A stretch of 64,000 nt of DNA, from positions 248,001 through 312,000 of the forward strand of contig NZ_QLLN01000007.1 of NCBI RefSeq assembly GCF_003259375.1, written 5' to 3'. Below the pieces are notes generated by a model, which worked only from the letters and a program-made list of their open reading frames with translations, was not told the DNA's origin and made no database searches. The DNA is from Arenibacter echinorum. Lineage in GTDB: Bacteria; Bacteroidota; Bacteroidia; Flavobacteriales; Flavobacteriaceae. A program made the position numbers and the translations under genes. Positions 18,274 to 26,286 of this stretch are shown here, piece after piece. Numbering within the stretch: the stretch's first letter is position 1; every line of letters begins with the position of its first letter.

Positions 18274-20058
18274 TTATCTTATTCCGTGCATTAATTTTTT
18301 TAAGAGTGGATTTAGAACGATTGAAACAAGTCCAACACCTACCGGAACTAAGGTGAAAATCAAAAAGAAGGTGCCCATGGAATATTGTTCGGAAATCCTA
18401 TCGATCATCCCACCCATAGTTCCTGCAGCCTTTTGCCCGATAGCAATGGCCAAATACCAGATCCCGAACATAAAACCGATCATACGTGCCGGTACAAGTT
18501 TGCTTAAATAGGAAAGTCCTACCGGGGAGATGCACAGTTCACCCATAGTATGTAACAAATACGCCAGAATTAAAAATATCATGCTGACAGATGCGGTCTG
18601 CGCCCCAGAAGGTATCCCCGATGCACCAAAGGACAGTACCGCAAAGCCCAATCCCAACAAAATAAGACCTATTCCGTATTTCATAGCAGCACTGGGATTA
18701 TATTTACTTTCCCACCATCTGGAAAAAAATGGTGCCAGGGTAATAATAAAAAATGAATTTAGAATGCCGAACCAAGTGGCATCTACTTGATTACCTTCTT
18801 GGGAAAATTTATCCATAAGTCTATAGATCACTAATATCCAAAGCCCAATAAAGGCGATGGCCAATACAATATTGGAAAATCCTATTCGGGTAAAGGTCTT
18901 TTTGGCCAATAATACCAATACCCAACTTATTATTACCAGGGGGATTGTTGTCAACAAGGCATCTACCACCTTAAAGATCATGGCCGACTGACCAACGAGT
19001 TCCCTATTGGTATAATCCCTGGCAAAAATGGTCATGGACCCCAAGGATTGTTCAAAAAAAGCAAAAAAGAAGACCGTAAAAAATCCAAAAATCGATACTG
19101 CAATAATTCGATCCCTTACCACAGGCAGGTATCTGGCAATTCTGGTAACCAACAAAATTAAAAACAAGACCAAGGAACATAGGATAACAACATTGGTACC
19201 ACTAAGGCTACCTAAGCTAAATGGCGCCAAACTGGTACCTTGTATTTTTTCAAAGGGGTCATTGAACAAATAGAGCAGCCCTCCAATGGAGGATAATACG
19301 ATCAACACCTTGTCAAAAAGACTGAAAGGGTTCAATTTGGTTTCAACCTCATTATTCCCATGATCCTCCTCTATATTCTCTCCTTCAAGTGCGGATAACT
19401 CAGTTTTCTCTTTTTTAAGGGGCTTAGCACCAATATTTCCAAACAAATCCTTGGCCAGCCAAAATTGCAGCATCCCGAGCATCATAAAAATTCCCGCTAG
19501 CCCGAAGCCCCAGGACCAACCGTAATTTTCTGCCAAATACCCACAAAGCATCATTCCAAAAAAGGCACCTGCGTTGACGCCCATGTAAAATATAGTATAG
19601 GCACCATCCTTTTTAGATTCCTTACCATGATACATTTCGGAAATAATAGAAGTAATATTAGGCTTGAAGAACCCCGTACCGATAATCAATAGCGCAAGGC
19701 CTAGATAGAATGCGGCCGTAGTTTCAATGGCCATAGCGGCATGGCCCAAGGTCATTATTAAACACCCAATGACAACTGCCACCCTATAACCGGTTATTTT
19801 ATCCGCTATCCACCCGCCAATAATAGGGGTTAAATACAAGAGGGAAGCATAGGTCCCTATTAAGGCCAAAGCGTGTTCCCTTGGCCATTCCCATCCAGGA
19901 TTGTCACTGATAATGGGTGCTGTTAAGAACAACACCAATAAAATACGCATCCCGTAAAACGAGAAACGTTCCCACATTTCGGTAAAAAACAATACAAATA
20001 GGCCGGCTGGATGCCCAAGAACCTTGTCCTTAAATAGATTTTCAATATCGGTATTCAT
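18274..20058 (-). CDS. POT-family peptide transporter (proton-dependent oligopeptide)
   Basis: A 594-residue inner-membrane protein of the major facilitator superfamily that imports di- and tripeptides with protons. The family motif ExxERFxxYG is seen as TEMWERFSFYGMR near residue 30, followed by YLTPIIGGWIADKITGYR, and GTGFFKPNITSI, a further POT block. About 14 membrane segments can be counted. A charged cytoplasmic insert at about 215-250 (rich in Glu and Lys) makes it longer than its neighbour. It lies downstream of a second POT gene (130 bp apart) and a DPP-IV-type protease, so all three probably form a peptide-use unit. Confidence 0.92.
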   Translation of the reverse strand: MNTDIENLFKDKVLGHPAGLFVLFFTEMWERFSFYGMRILLVLFLTAPIISDNPGWEWPREHALALIGTYASLLYLTPIIGGWIADKITGYRVAVVIGCLIMTLGHAAMAIETTAAFYLGLALLIIGTGFFKPNITSIISEMYHGKESKKDGAYTIFYMGVNAGAFFGMMLCGYLAENYGWSWGFGLAGIFMMLGMLQFWLAKDLFGNIGAKPLKKEKTELSALEGENIEEDHGNNEVETKLNPFSLFDKVLIVLSSIGGLLYLFNDPFEKIQGTSLAPFSLGSLSGTNVVILCSLVLFLILLVTRIARYLPVVRDRIIAVSIFGFFTVFFFAFFEQSLGSMTIFARDYTNRELVGQSAMIFKVVDALLTTIPLVIISWVLVLLAKKTFTRIGFSNIVLAIAFIGLWILVIYRLMDKFSQEGNQVDATWFGILNSFFIITLAPFFSRWWESKYNPSAAMKYGIGLILLGLGFAVLSFGASGIPSGAQTASVSMIFLILAYLLHTMGELCISPVGLSYLSKLVPARMIGFMFGIWYLAIAIGQKAAGTMGGMIDRISEQYSMGTFFLIFTLVPVGVGLVSIVLNPLLKKLMHGIR

Positions 20059-20188
20059 AAACGATAGGATTAAATATTATTTAATTTTGGATTATCCAGT
20101 ACTTCCAGGAGAATTGAATAATCTATCAGTTTCGTCGACACATTATTTAAATCCAAAGGACCAAAATACAAATTTCTTACCCAAGTAA

Positions 20189-21547
20189 TTAATGAGCAAT
20201 TCTCTTCTCGTTGTCTTCGGCACCATGCGTTAATGCCTTTAATTTTTTCAAGAAGACTCTAATAAGCAATCCAAAAAGAATACAGAAAATGGCAATTCCT
20301 GTAAATACCGTATACTCTCCTAGATGTGAAGCGGATTCTCCCAATAATCCGGCCAGTTTATTTCCAAAACCTGTAGTTGCAAAATATAATCCCATCATTA
20401 AGGAGGCGTATTTGGCTGGAGCCAATTTGGTTACAAACGATAGCGATACTGGAGACAGGCTCAACTCGCCCACCGTATGGAACATATACGCCAGCACCAA
20501 CCAATACATGGCAGAGGATCCAGAGCTTTCAAACTGGGCAGTTGCGGCAGTCATAAACAAAAATCCAGTGCCCATAATCATCAGTCCTACGATCATTTTA
20601 AAAAGGGAAGAGGCTTCTTTTCCCTTCAATTTACGACCAGCCCAGAAATTGGCCACCAAGGCTCCCAGGGCAATAATAAAAAAGGCGTTAAGCGATTGGA
20701 ACCAAGACGCAGGAACTTCCCAGCCCATCAACATCCTATTGGTTTTTTCGGAAGCGTAGATATTCATTAATCCACCGGCTTGCTCAAAGGCCCCGAAGAA
20801 AACAATAACCATGAGGAAAGAGAGAATTAGAACAATTACCCTATCCTTTTCAATTTTATTAAGAGGTCTTTTCAAAGCTTCCTGATCTTCCACATTCGCA
20901 GATTTCCCCAGAAAGTCGCCCACACCCACCAGATACTTCTGGCCAAGAATAAACTGTAAAAGGCCCAAAAGCATACAGATACCTGCCAATCCGAATCCAT
21001 AATGCCAGCCATAGACTTCACCTACATAACCTACAATTAAACTAGAAAGGAAAGCACCTATATTTATACCAATATAAAATATTGTAAATCCCTTATCCCT
21101 TCTAATATCGTCTTTAGGATAAAGCCCACCGACCATTGTGGAAATATTTGGCTTTAACATACCCACACCGGATATAATAAAACCAAGTCCTGTATAAAAG
21201 GCCCACATCTGTTCAATTGCCAATATACTATGACCTATAACCAAAAGCACCGCGCCTACAATTACGGCCTTCTTTTGTCCTAGTAGCCTATCTGCTATAA
21301 TCCCCCCGGGAATAGAGGCCACATAGACCAACATAGTATACCAACCATAAAGTGCCAAAGCTTCTATATTTGTCCAACCCAAACCGGGGTTCCTATCCGT
21401 AGTCTCTGTAATTAAATATAATACCAAAATAGCCCGCATCCCATAATAGGAAAACCGCTCCCACATTTCAGTAAAGAATAAGATGTAAAGTCCAACCGGA
21501 TGGCCGAATAATTCCTTTTGATGCACTTGTTTTACAGTTGTTTGCAT
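20189..21547 (-). CDS. POT-family peptide transporter, second copy
   Basis: A 452-residue paralogue of the neighbouring transporter and likely a di-/tripeptide-proton symporter. It has TEMWERFSYYGMR near the N-terminus, IPGGIIADRLLGQKKAV, and GVGMLKPNISTMVGG. It lacks the large charged insert of the other copy and has about 12 to 14 membrane segments. It starts 16 bp after the stop of the DPP-IV-type gene, so peptide release and import look transcriptionally linked. The two transporters differ enough to suggest different peptide ranges, which cannot be judged from sequence alone. Confidence 0.92.
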   Translation of the reverse strand: MQTTVKQVHQKELFGHPVGLYILFFTEMWERFSYYGMRAILVLYLITETTDRNPGLGWTNIEALALYGWYTMLVYVASIPGGIIADRLLGQKKAVIVGAVLLVIGHSILAIEQMWAFYTGLGFIISGVGMLKPNISTMVGGLYPKDDIRRDKGFTIFYIGINIGAFLSSLIVGYVGEVYGWHYGFGLAGICMLLGLLQFILGQKYLVGVGDFLGKSANVEDQEALKRPLNKIEKDRVIVLILSFLMVIVFFGAFEQAGGLMNIYASEKTNRMLMGWEVPASWFQSLNAFFIIALGALVANFWAGRKLKGKEASSLFKMIVGLMIMGTGFLFMTAATAQFESSGSSAMYWLVLAYMFHTVGELSLSPVSLSFVTKLAPAKYASLMMGLYFATTGFGNKLAGLLGESASHLGEYTVFTGIAIFCILFGLLIRVFLKKLKALTHGAEDNEKRIAH

Positions 21548-21563
21548 AAGTATGATTTACGAA

Positions 21564-23729
21564 TTATAGATTTTCTTTTATAAAATTGGTCATTTTGGTG
21601 TATAGATGCAGGCGGGTGTTTCCCCCTTTGATACTGTGATTTTTATCGGGGTAAATAGCCCAGTCGAATTGCTTGTTGGCCTGTACCAAAGCCTCTACCA
21701 TCCGCATTGTATTTTGCAGGTGTACATTGTCATCTGCTGAACCATGGACCAATAAATAGTTTCCCTTTAAAAGTTCTGGATAATTAAAAGGGGAGTTTTC
21801 ATCATAACCACTTGGATTTTCCTGAGGTGTACGCATAAAACGCTCGGTATAAATGGAATCATAGAATCTCCACGAGGTAACCGGTGCCACCGCAATTGCC
21901 ATTTCAAAGGTATCATTCCCTTTTAGCAAACAATTGGTAGACATAAACCCTCCGTAACTCCAGCCCCAGATCCCTGTCCTTGATTCGTCTATATAAGGCA
22001 GTTCACTTAACTTTTTGGCTGCAGCTATTTGATCTTCCACCTCATATTTTCCCAATTCTTTATAGGTTACCTTTTTAAATTCGGCTCCTTTATATCCCGT
22101 ACCCCTTCCGTCGACACATACCACAATATACCCTTCATTGGCCAACATTTGAAACCAATAATCGTTGGTGTCCAACCAGCTATTCGATACCTTTTGCGAA
22201 CCAGGCCCGCTATATTGGGTCATAAATAAGGGGAATTTTTTGGTTGCATCAAAATTCTTAGGCTTTATCATCCACATATTCAAATCATTACCATTTATAG
22301 CGATAGTGGAAAATTCTTTTGGATTTATCCTATAATTGTCCAATTTAGATATTAGCGCCCGATTATATAAAATATCCTTTATTTTTTTTCCGCTCAAAGA
22401 ATTATGAAGTGTATATTCCGGGGGATTGGTTGCACTGGCATAGGTATTGATAAAATAGGTGAAATCGGCACTAAAATCGGCCGCATTATGCCCTGCTTTG
22501 GTAGTCAAACGCCTTCTATTCTCTCCATTGCTCCCCACACTGTAGACATCCCGGTTTATAGATCCATTTTCCGTGGATTGATAATAAAATAAATCTTCAT
22601 TTTGGTCATAACCATAAAATTTGCTTACCTCCCAAGGACCTTTAGTAAGCTGATTCATTAACTTACCCTCCACATTATACAGATAAATATGCTTAAACCC
22701 ATCCTTCTCACTGGTCCAGATAAAGCTATCATCGGCCAAAAAAGTAAGATCGTCGGCAACGCTAACATAGGCCTCATCCGTTTCTTCCAATAATATATTG
22801 CTTTTATTATTAATTGCATTCACAGCATATAACCTTAGATTGTTCTGGTGTCGGTTCAGGGTCTGGACACTTAGAAAATGGGGATCGTTCATCCATTTTA
22901 TTCTAGGGATATAATATGGATCATCCAAATCAACCTGGGAAATATGGTAAGTATCCATATCCACTATATGGAGTGAAACTTCGGAATTGACCTCTCCTGC
23001 CTTAGGATATTTGAAGATGGTTTGGGTCTGGTAAAGATTGCTGCCGTAAACATCCACGGAAAATTCCGGAACATCGGTTTCATCGAATCGTATGAATACC
23101 AGTTTAGACCCATCGGAATTCCACTCAAATGCCTTTACAAAGGCAAACTCTTCCTCGTAGACCCAGTCCGTTATCCCATTGATTATCTTATTTTTTACCC
23201 CATCCAAGGTAAGTTGCTTGGTATAATTGGTGGCTATATCCCAGACAAAAATATTGTTGTTCTGTACATAGGCCACTTTGCTTCCATCCGGAGAAAGGGA
23301 AGGTTCCTGAATTTTAGAATTTGAAACAGCGGAGATTTTTTTTGATTTCAGGTCGTATACATAAAAATATCCCAAGGTAGATCGCCTAAAGATAGGCTCA
23401 ACTGATGTGGCCAACAATAATTTGGATTCGTCCTCACTAAACTCATAGGAAGTAAAATAGGGTACCGAACTTGACGAAGAAACTATTGTTTCCAGTTTAT
23501 TTTGGGTCTTGTAATCATATTTTTGGATAGATGAAGTAGCCGTTGCCTTATCCACACTTAGAATTGTGTATTGTTTTCCATTTTTTAAGGACCGCAATTT
23601 ATCCAAACCCTCAACGCTAAAAGTACCATCATAAATTTCTTCCAGGGAAAGTTGTTTATTTTGGGCCAATAGAAAGGAAAAATGACACAAAAGAAATACT
23701 ATTGGCAATAGCAAGGGGGATTTTCTCAC
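21564..23729 (-). CDS. Dipeptidyl-peptidase IV-type S9 serine protease, exported
   Basis: This enzyme releases N-terminal dipeptides, typically X-Pro or X-Ala, from peptides. The 721-residue protein has a signal peptide ending near LLAQ (residue 22), an eight-bladed propeller domain (about 40-480) that includes the Glu pair in WVYEEEFAF used to bind the peptide N-terminus, and a C-terminal alpha/beta-hydrolase domain. The catalytic triad is visible: Ser591 in GWSYGG, Asp666/667 in GSADDN, and His698 in DKNHSI. It should act in the periplasm. The two POT importers directly downstream would take up the dipeptides. Confidence 0.94.
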   Translation of the reverse strand: MRKSPLLLPIVFLLCHFSFLLAQNKQLSLEEIYDGTFSVEGLDKLRSLKNGKQYTILSVDKATATSSIQKYDYKTQNKLETIVSSSSSVPYFTSYEFSEDESKLLLATSVEPIFRRSTLGYFYVYDLKSKKISAVSNSKIQEPSLSPDGSKVAYVQNNNIFVWDIATNYTKQLTLDGVKNKIINGITDWVYEEEFAFVKAFEWNSDGSKLVFIRFDETDVPEFSVDVYGSNLYQTQTIFKYPKAGEVNSEVSLHIVDMDTYHISQVDLDDPYYIPRIKWMNDPHFLSVQTLNRHQNNLRLYAVNAINNKSNILLEETDEAYVSVADDLTFLADDSFIWTSEKDGFKHIYLYNVEGKLMNQLTKGPWEVSKFYGYDQNEDLFYYQSTENGSINRDVYSVGSNGENRRRLTTKAGHNAADFSADFTYFINTYASATNPPEYTLHNSLSGKKIKDILYNRALISKLDNYRINPKEFSTIAINGNDLNMWMIKPKNFDATKKFPLFMTQYSGPGSQKVSNSWLDTNDYWFQMLANEGYIVVCVDGRGTGYKGAEFKKVTYKELGKYEVEDQIAAAKKLSELPYIDESRTGIWGWSYGGFMSTNCLLKGNDTFEMAIAVAPVTSWRFYDSIYTERFMRTPQENPSGYDENSPFNYPELLKGNYLLVHGSADDNVHLQNTMRMVEALVQANKQFDWAIYPDKNHSIKGGNTRLHLYTKMTNFIKENL

Positions 23730-23844
23730 AAAAACAAAGTTTTATTGGGTTTAATTTTACTGAAATACATCTAAAGGAATTTCAGTATTTTCAAAAATTT
23801 ATTCAAATCTCCAAGTTTACTAAAAAATCCACAAAGAAAAAGAC

Positions 23845-23873
23845 TTGACAGTAAAAAAATAACATTTTATAAC
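23845..23873 (+). promoter_or_regulatory. Sigma-70-like promoter upstream of HMG-CoA reductase
   Basis: TTGACA (23845-23850) and TATAAC (23868-23873) are separated by exactly 17 bases, upstream of the ATG at 23950. This is close to the enterobacterial consensus rather than the TTG/TAnnTTTG form of Bacteroidota, so it may be chance in AT-rich DNA. Confidence 0.3.
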
Positions 23874-23949
23874 CTTTTTAAACCCATTTTAAGATGTATC
23901 GTGATTTGGCACCATATTACTATCTTTACACAAAGAAATCGAAAACCTA

Positions 23950-25272
23950 ATGACCACACCTATAGAAGGATTTTCCAAATTGTCCAAAGCCGACAAAATT
24001 AACTGGATTGCCCAACAGTATACCCAACACCCCAAGGAAACTATTGCCATTTTAAAACAGTATTGGAACGCTGATGAAAAATTGCAGAATTTACATGATG
24101 AATTCATTGAAAATACCATCACCAACTTTTATTTACCCCTAGGGATTGCACCCAATTTTCTCATTAACAACAAACTTTACGCCATTCCAATGGCCATTGA
24201 AGAAAGTTCTGTGGTTGCAGCAGCCAGTAAGGCTGCAAAATTTTGGCAGACCCGTGGCGGCTTTAAGACTACCATTCTGGGAACTGAAAAAGTAGGTCAG
24301 GTACATTTCATGTATCACGGCGATAGCGAAAAACTTACTAAATTTTTCAAGCTTGTGAAGCCGAGATTGATCAACAGTGTAGCTCCCATTGTCAAAAACA
24401 TGGAAAAAAGAGGCGGTGGAATAAAAAATATTGAATTAAGGGATAAAACATCTGATTTGGATGACTATTTCCAACTGCATTGCACATTTGAAACCCTGGA
24501 TGCCATGGGAGCCAATTTCATAAACTCCTGTTTGGAAGGGTTTGCCCAAAGCCTAAAGGAAGAAGCCCTGGGTTATGAAAAATTTACGGATAGGGAGAAA
24601 GATATTGAAATAGTCATGAGTATTCTTTCCAATTACATCCCGAACTGCGTGGTAAAGGCAGAAGTAAGCTGTCCCGTTTCCGAGTTGAAGGCCCACCATG
24701 GCATTACTGCCGAGGATTTTGCCAAAAAAATTGTGCGAGCCGTAAATATTGCAAAAGTGGAACCCTACAGGGCAGTTACACATAACAAAGGGATCATGAA
24801 TGGTATTGATGCCGTAGTTTTGGCTACGGGAAACGATTTTAGGGCCATAGAAGCAGGGGCTCACGCCTATGCATCAAAAGATGGACGCTATACCAGTCTT
24901 ACACACGCCAGTATAGAAAACGGAATATTTAAATTCTGGATAGAGATTCCCTTGGCCCTGGGAACGGTAGGTGGCCTAACCACATTACATCCACTGGTAA
25001 AACTTGCCTTGGAAATATTACAAAATCCTACCGCAAAAGAGCTAATGCAAATTGTAGCCGTAGCCGGACTCGCTCAAAACTTTGGCGCCGTTCGTTCTTT
25101 GGTAACCACAGGTATCCAACAAGGACATATGAAAATGCATTTATTGAATATATTGAACCAATTGGGCGCTACGGAAGAAGAAAAAATAAGCTTGGTGGAC
25201 TATTTTAAAAAGCACACAGCCTCCCACAGCGCAGTAGTATTAGCTTTTGAAGAATTGAGAAATAAAAAATGA
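23950..25272 (+). CDS. Hydroxymethylglutaryl-CoA reductase, class II type
   Basis: HMG-CoA reductase makes mevalonate from HMG-CoA, the committed step of the mevalonate route to isoprenoids. At 440 residues it has the bacterial class II size and no membrane anchor. Motifs include the substrate-binding DAMGANFINSCLEG, the region HNKGIMNGIDAVVLATGND with the catalytic Lys and Asp near residues 278-288, the glycine-rich LGTVGGLTT, and the closing HTASHSAVV with the catalytic His near 426. Class II enzymes are often called degradative, but the kinase that overlaps this gene (ATGA) points to biosynthesis. Confidence 0.94.
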   Translation: MTTPIEGFSKLSKADKINWIAQQYTQHPKETIAILKQYWNADEKLQNLHDEFIENTITNFYLPLGIAPNFLINNKLYAIPMAIEESSVVAAASKAAKFWQTRGGFKTTILGTEKVGQVHFMYHGDSEKLTKFFKLVKPRLINSVAPIVKNMEKRGGGIKNIELRDKTSDLDDYFQLHCTFETLDAMGANFINSCLEGFAQSLKEEALGYEKFTDREKDIEIVMSILSNYIPNCVVKAEVSCPVSELKAHHGITAEDFAKKIVRAVNIAKVEPYRAVTHNKGIMNGIDAVVLATGNDFRAIEAGAHAYASKDGRYTSLTHASIENGIFKFWIEIPLALGTVGGLTTLHPLVKLALEILQNPTAKELMQIVAVAGLAQNFGAVRSLVTTGIQQGHMKMHLLNILNQLGATEEEKISLVDYFKKHTASHSAVVLAFEELRNKK

Positions 25273-26192
25273 TAGAACAATATTACAGTAACGGAAAACT
25301 ATTGATTACCGGGGAATATCTAGTTTTGGATGGCGCCAAAAGTTTAGCAATACCCACCCTATACGGCCAATCATTATCCGTAAAAGAGAATCAGGACGGG
25401 TTGCTGACATGGAAAAGTTTGGATGAAAAAGGAAAGTCCTGGTTTGAATGCACTTATGAATTACATGATTTTAGTCCCGTTTCCAGTAACAAGTTTTCCG
25501 AGGAGACATTGATTGTATCAGACACCCTACGAAAGATTCTTTTGGAAGCGCGAAATTTGAACCCTAGCTTTTTAAATACTTCACAAGGCTACGAAATTAC
25601 CACGGCACTGAACTTTCCGAGGGATTGGGGTTTGGGATCTTCATCTACCTTGATCAACAACATTGCCCAATGGGCCCAGATAAATGCCTATGCGCTACTA
25701 TGGAACGCCTTCACAGGTAGTGGGTACGATATTGCCTGTGCGCAAAATAATTCTCCGATTACCTACCAATTAAAGAACAACAGACCAATTGTACAACCGG
25801 CATCCTTCAACCCTACATTTAAAAACGACCTATACTTTGTATATCTAAATCAAAAACAGAACAGTAGGGAAGGCATTGCCCAATATCGCAAAACAGAATT
25901 CAACACCTTTTCCGCAATATCCCAAATTAACAGTATAACCGAACGCATATTGACCTGCTCCCGGCTGTCGCAATTTGATAAGCTCATTAAAAAACATGAA
26001 TTAATTCTAAGCGAGATCCTAGGAATCCCCACGGTCAAAGAACGGTTGTTCCCGGATTTCAAAGGGGCTATTAAAAGTTTAGGGGCCTGGGGAGGGGATT
26101 TTATATTGGCCACCGGTAACAAAACCACTCCAGATTACTTTAGGGAAAAGGGGTTTACCACAGTTATTCCTTATTCAAAAATGGCAAAATAA
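25269..26192 (+). CDS. GHMP kinase, GYDIA type (mevalonate pathway)
   Basis: A 307-residue member of the galactokinase/homoserine/mevalonate/phosphomevalonate kinase superfamily. The ATP-binding glycine/serine loop is WGLGSSSTL near residue 119, and GSGYDIACA near residue 152 gives the subfamily its name. The N-terminal SNGKLLITGEYLVLDGA is the usual first GHMP motif. The start overlaps the HMG-CoA reductase stop as ATGA. By position and fold it most likely phosphorylates mevalonate or phosphomevalonate; the exact substrate is not settled from sequence. It is followed by a perfect palindromic terminator. Confidence 0.9.
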   Translation: MIEQYYSNGKLLITGEYLVLDGAKSLAIPTLYGQSLSVKENQDGLLTWKSLDEKGKSWFECTYELHDFSPVSSNKFSEETLIVSDTLRKILLEARNLNPSFLNTSQGYEITTALNFPRDWGLGSSSTLINNIAQWAQINAYALLWNAFTGSGYDIACAQNNSPITYQLKNNRPIVQPASFNPTFKNDLYFVYLNQKQNSREGIAQYRKTEFNTFSAISQINSITERILTCSRLSQFDKLIKKHELILSEILGIPTVKERLFPDFKGAIKSLGAWGGDFILATGNKTTPDYFREKGFTTVIPYSKMAK

Positions 26193-26226
26193 CCTGATTA
26201 ATTTCATTCGAAAGTAGCCAAAAGAC

Positions 26227-26270
26227 CATAAACAATAAAGCCTCCCAATTGGGAGGCTTTATTGTTTATG
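26227..26270. terminator. Perfect 44-bp palindrome, bidirectional terminator
   Basis: Bases 26227-26248 are the exact reverse complement of 26249-26270, with no unpaired spacer; the core is GCCTCCCAATTGGGAGGC flanked by A- and T-rich arms. It lies between two convergent genes (GHMP kinase and PPIase), where it can stop transcription from both sides. In RNA the centre would open into a tetraloop. Confidence 0.9.
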
Positions 26271-26286
26271 CATAACTTAGGTTCTA

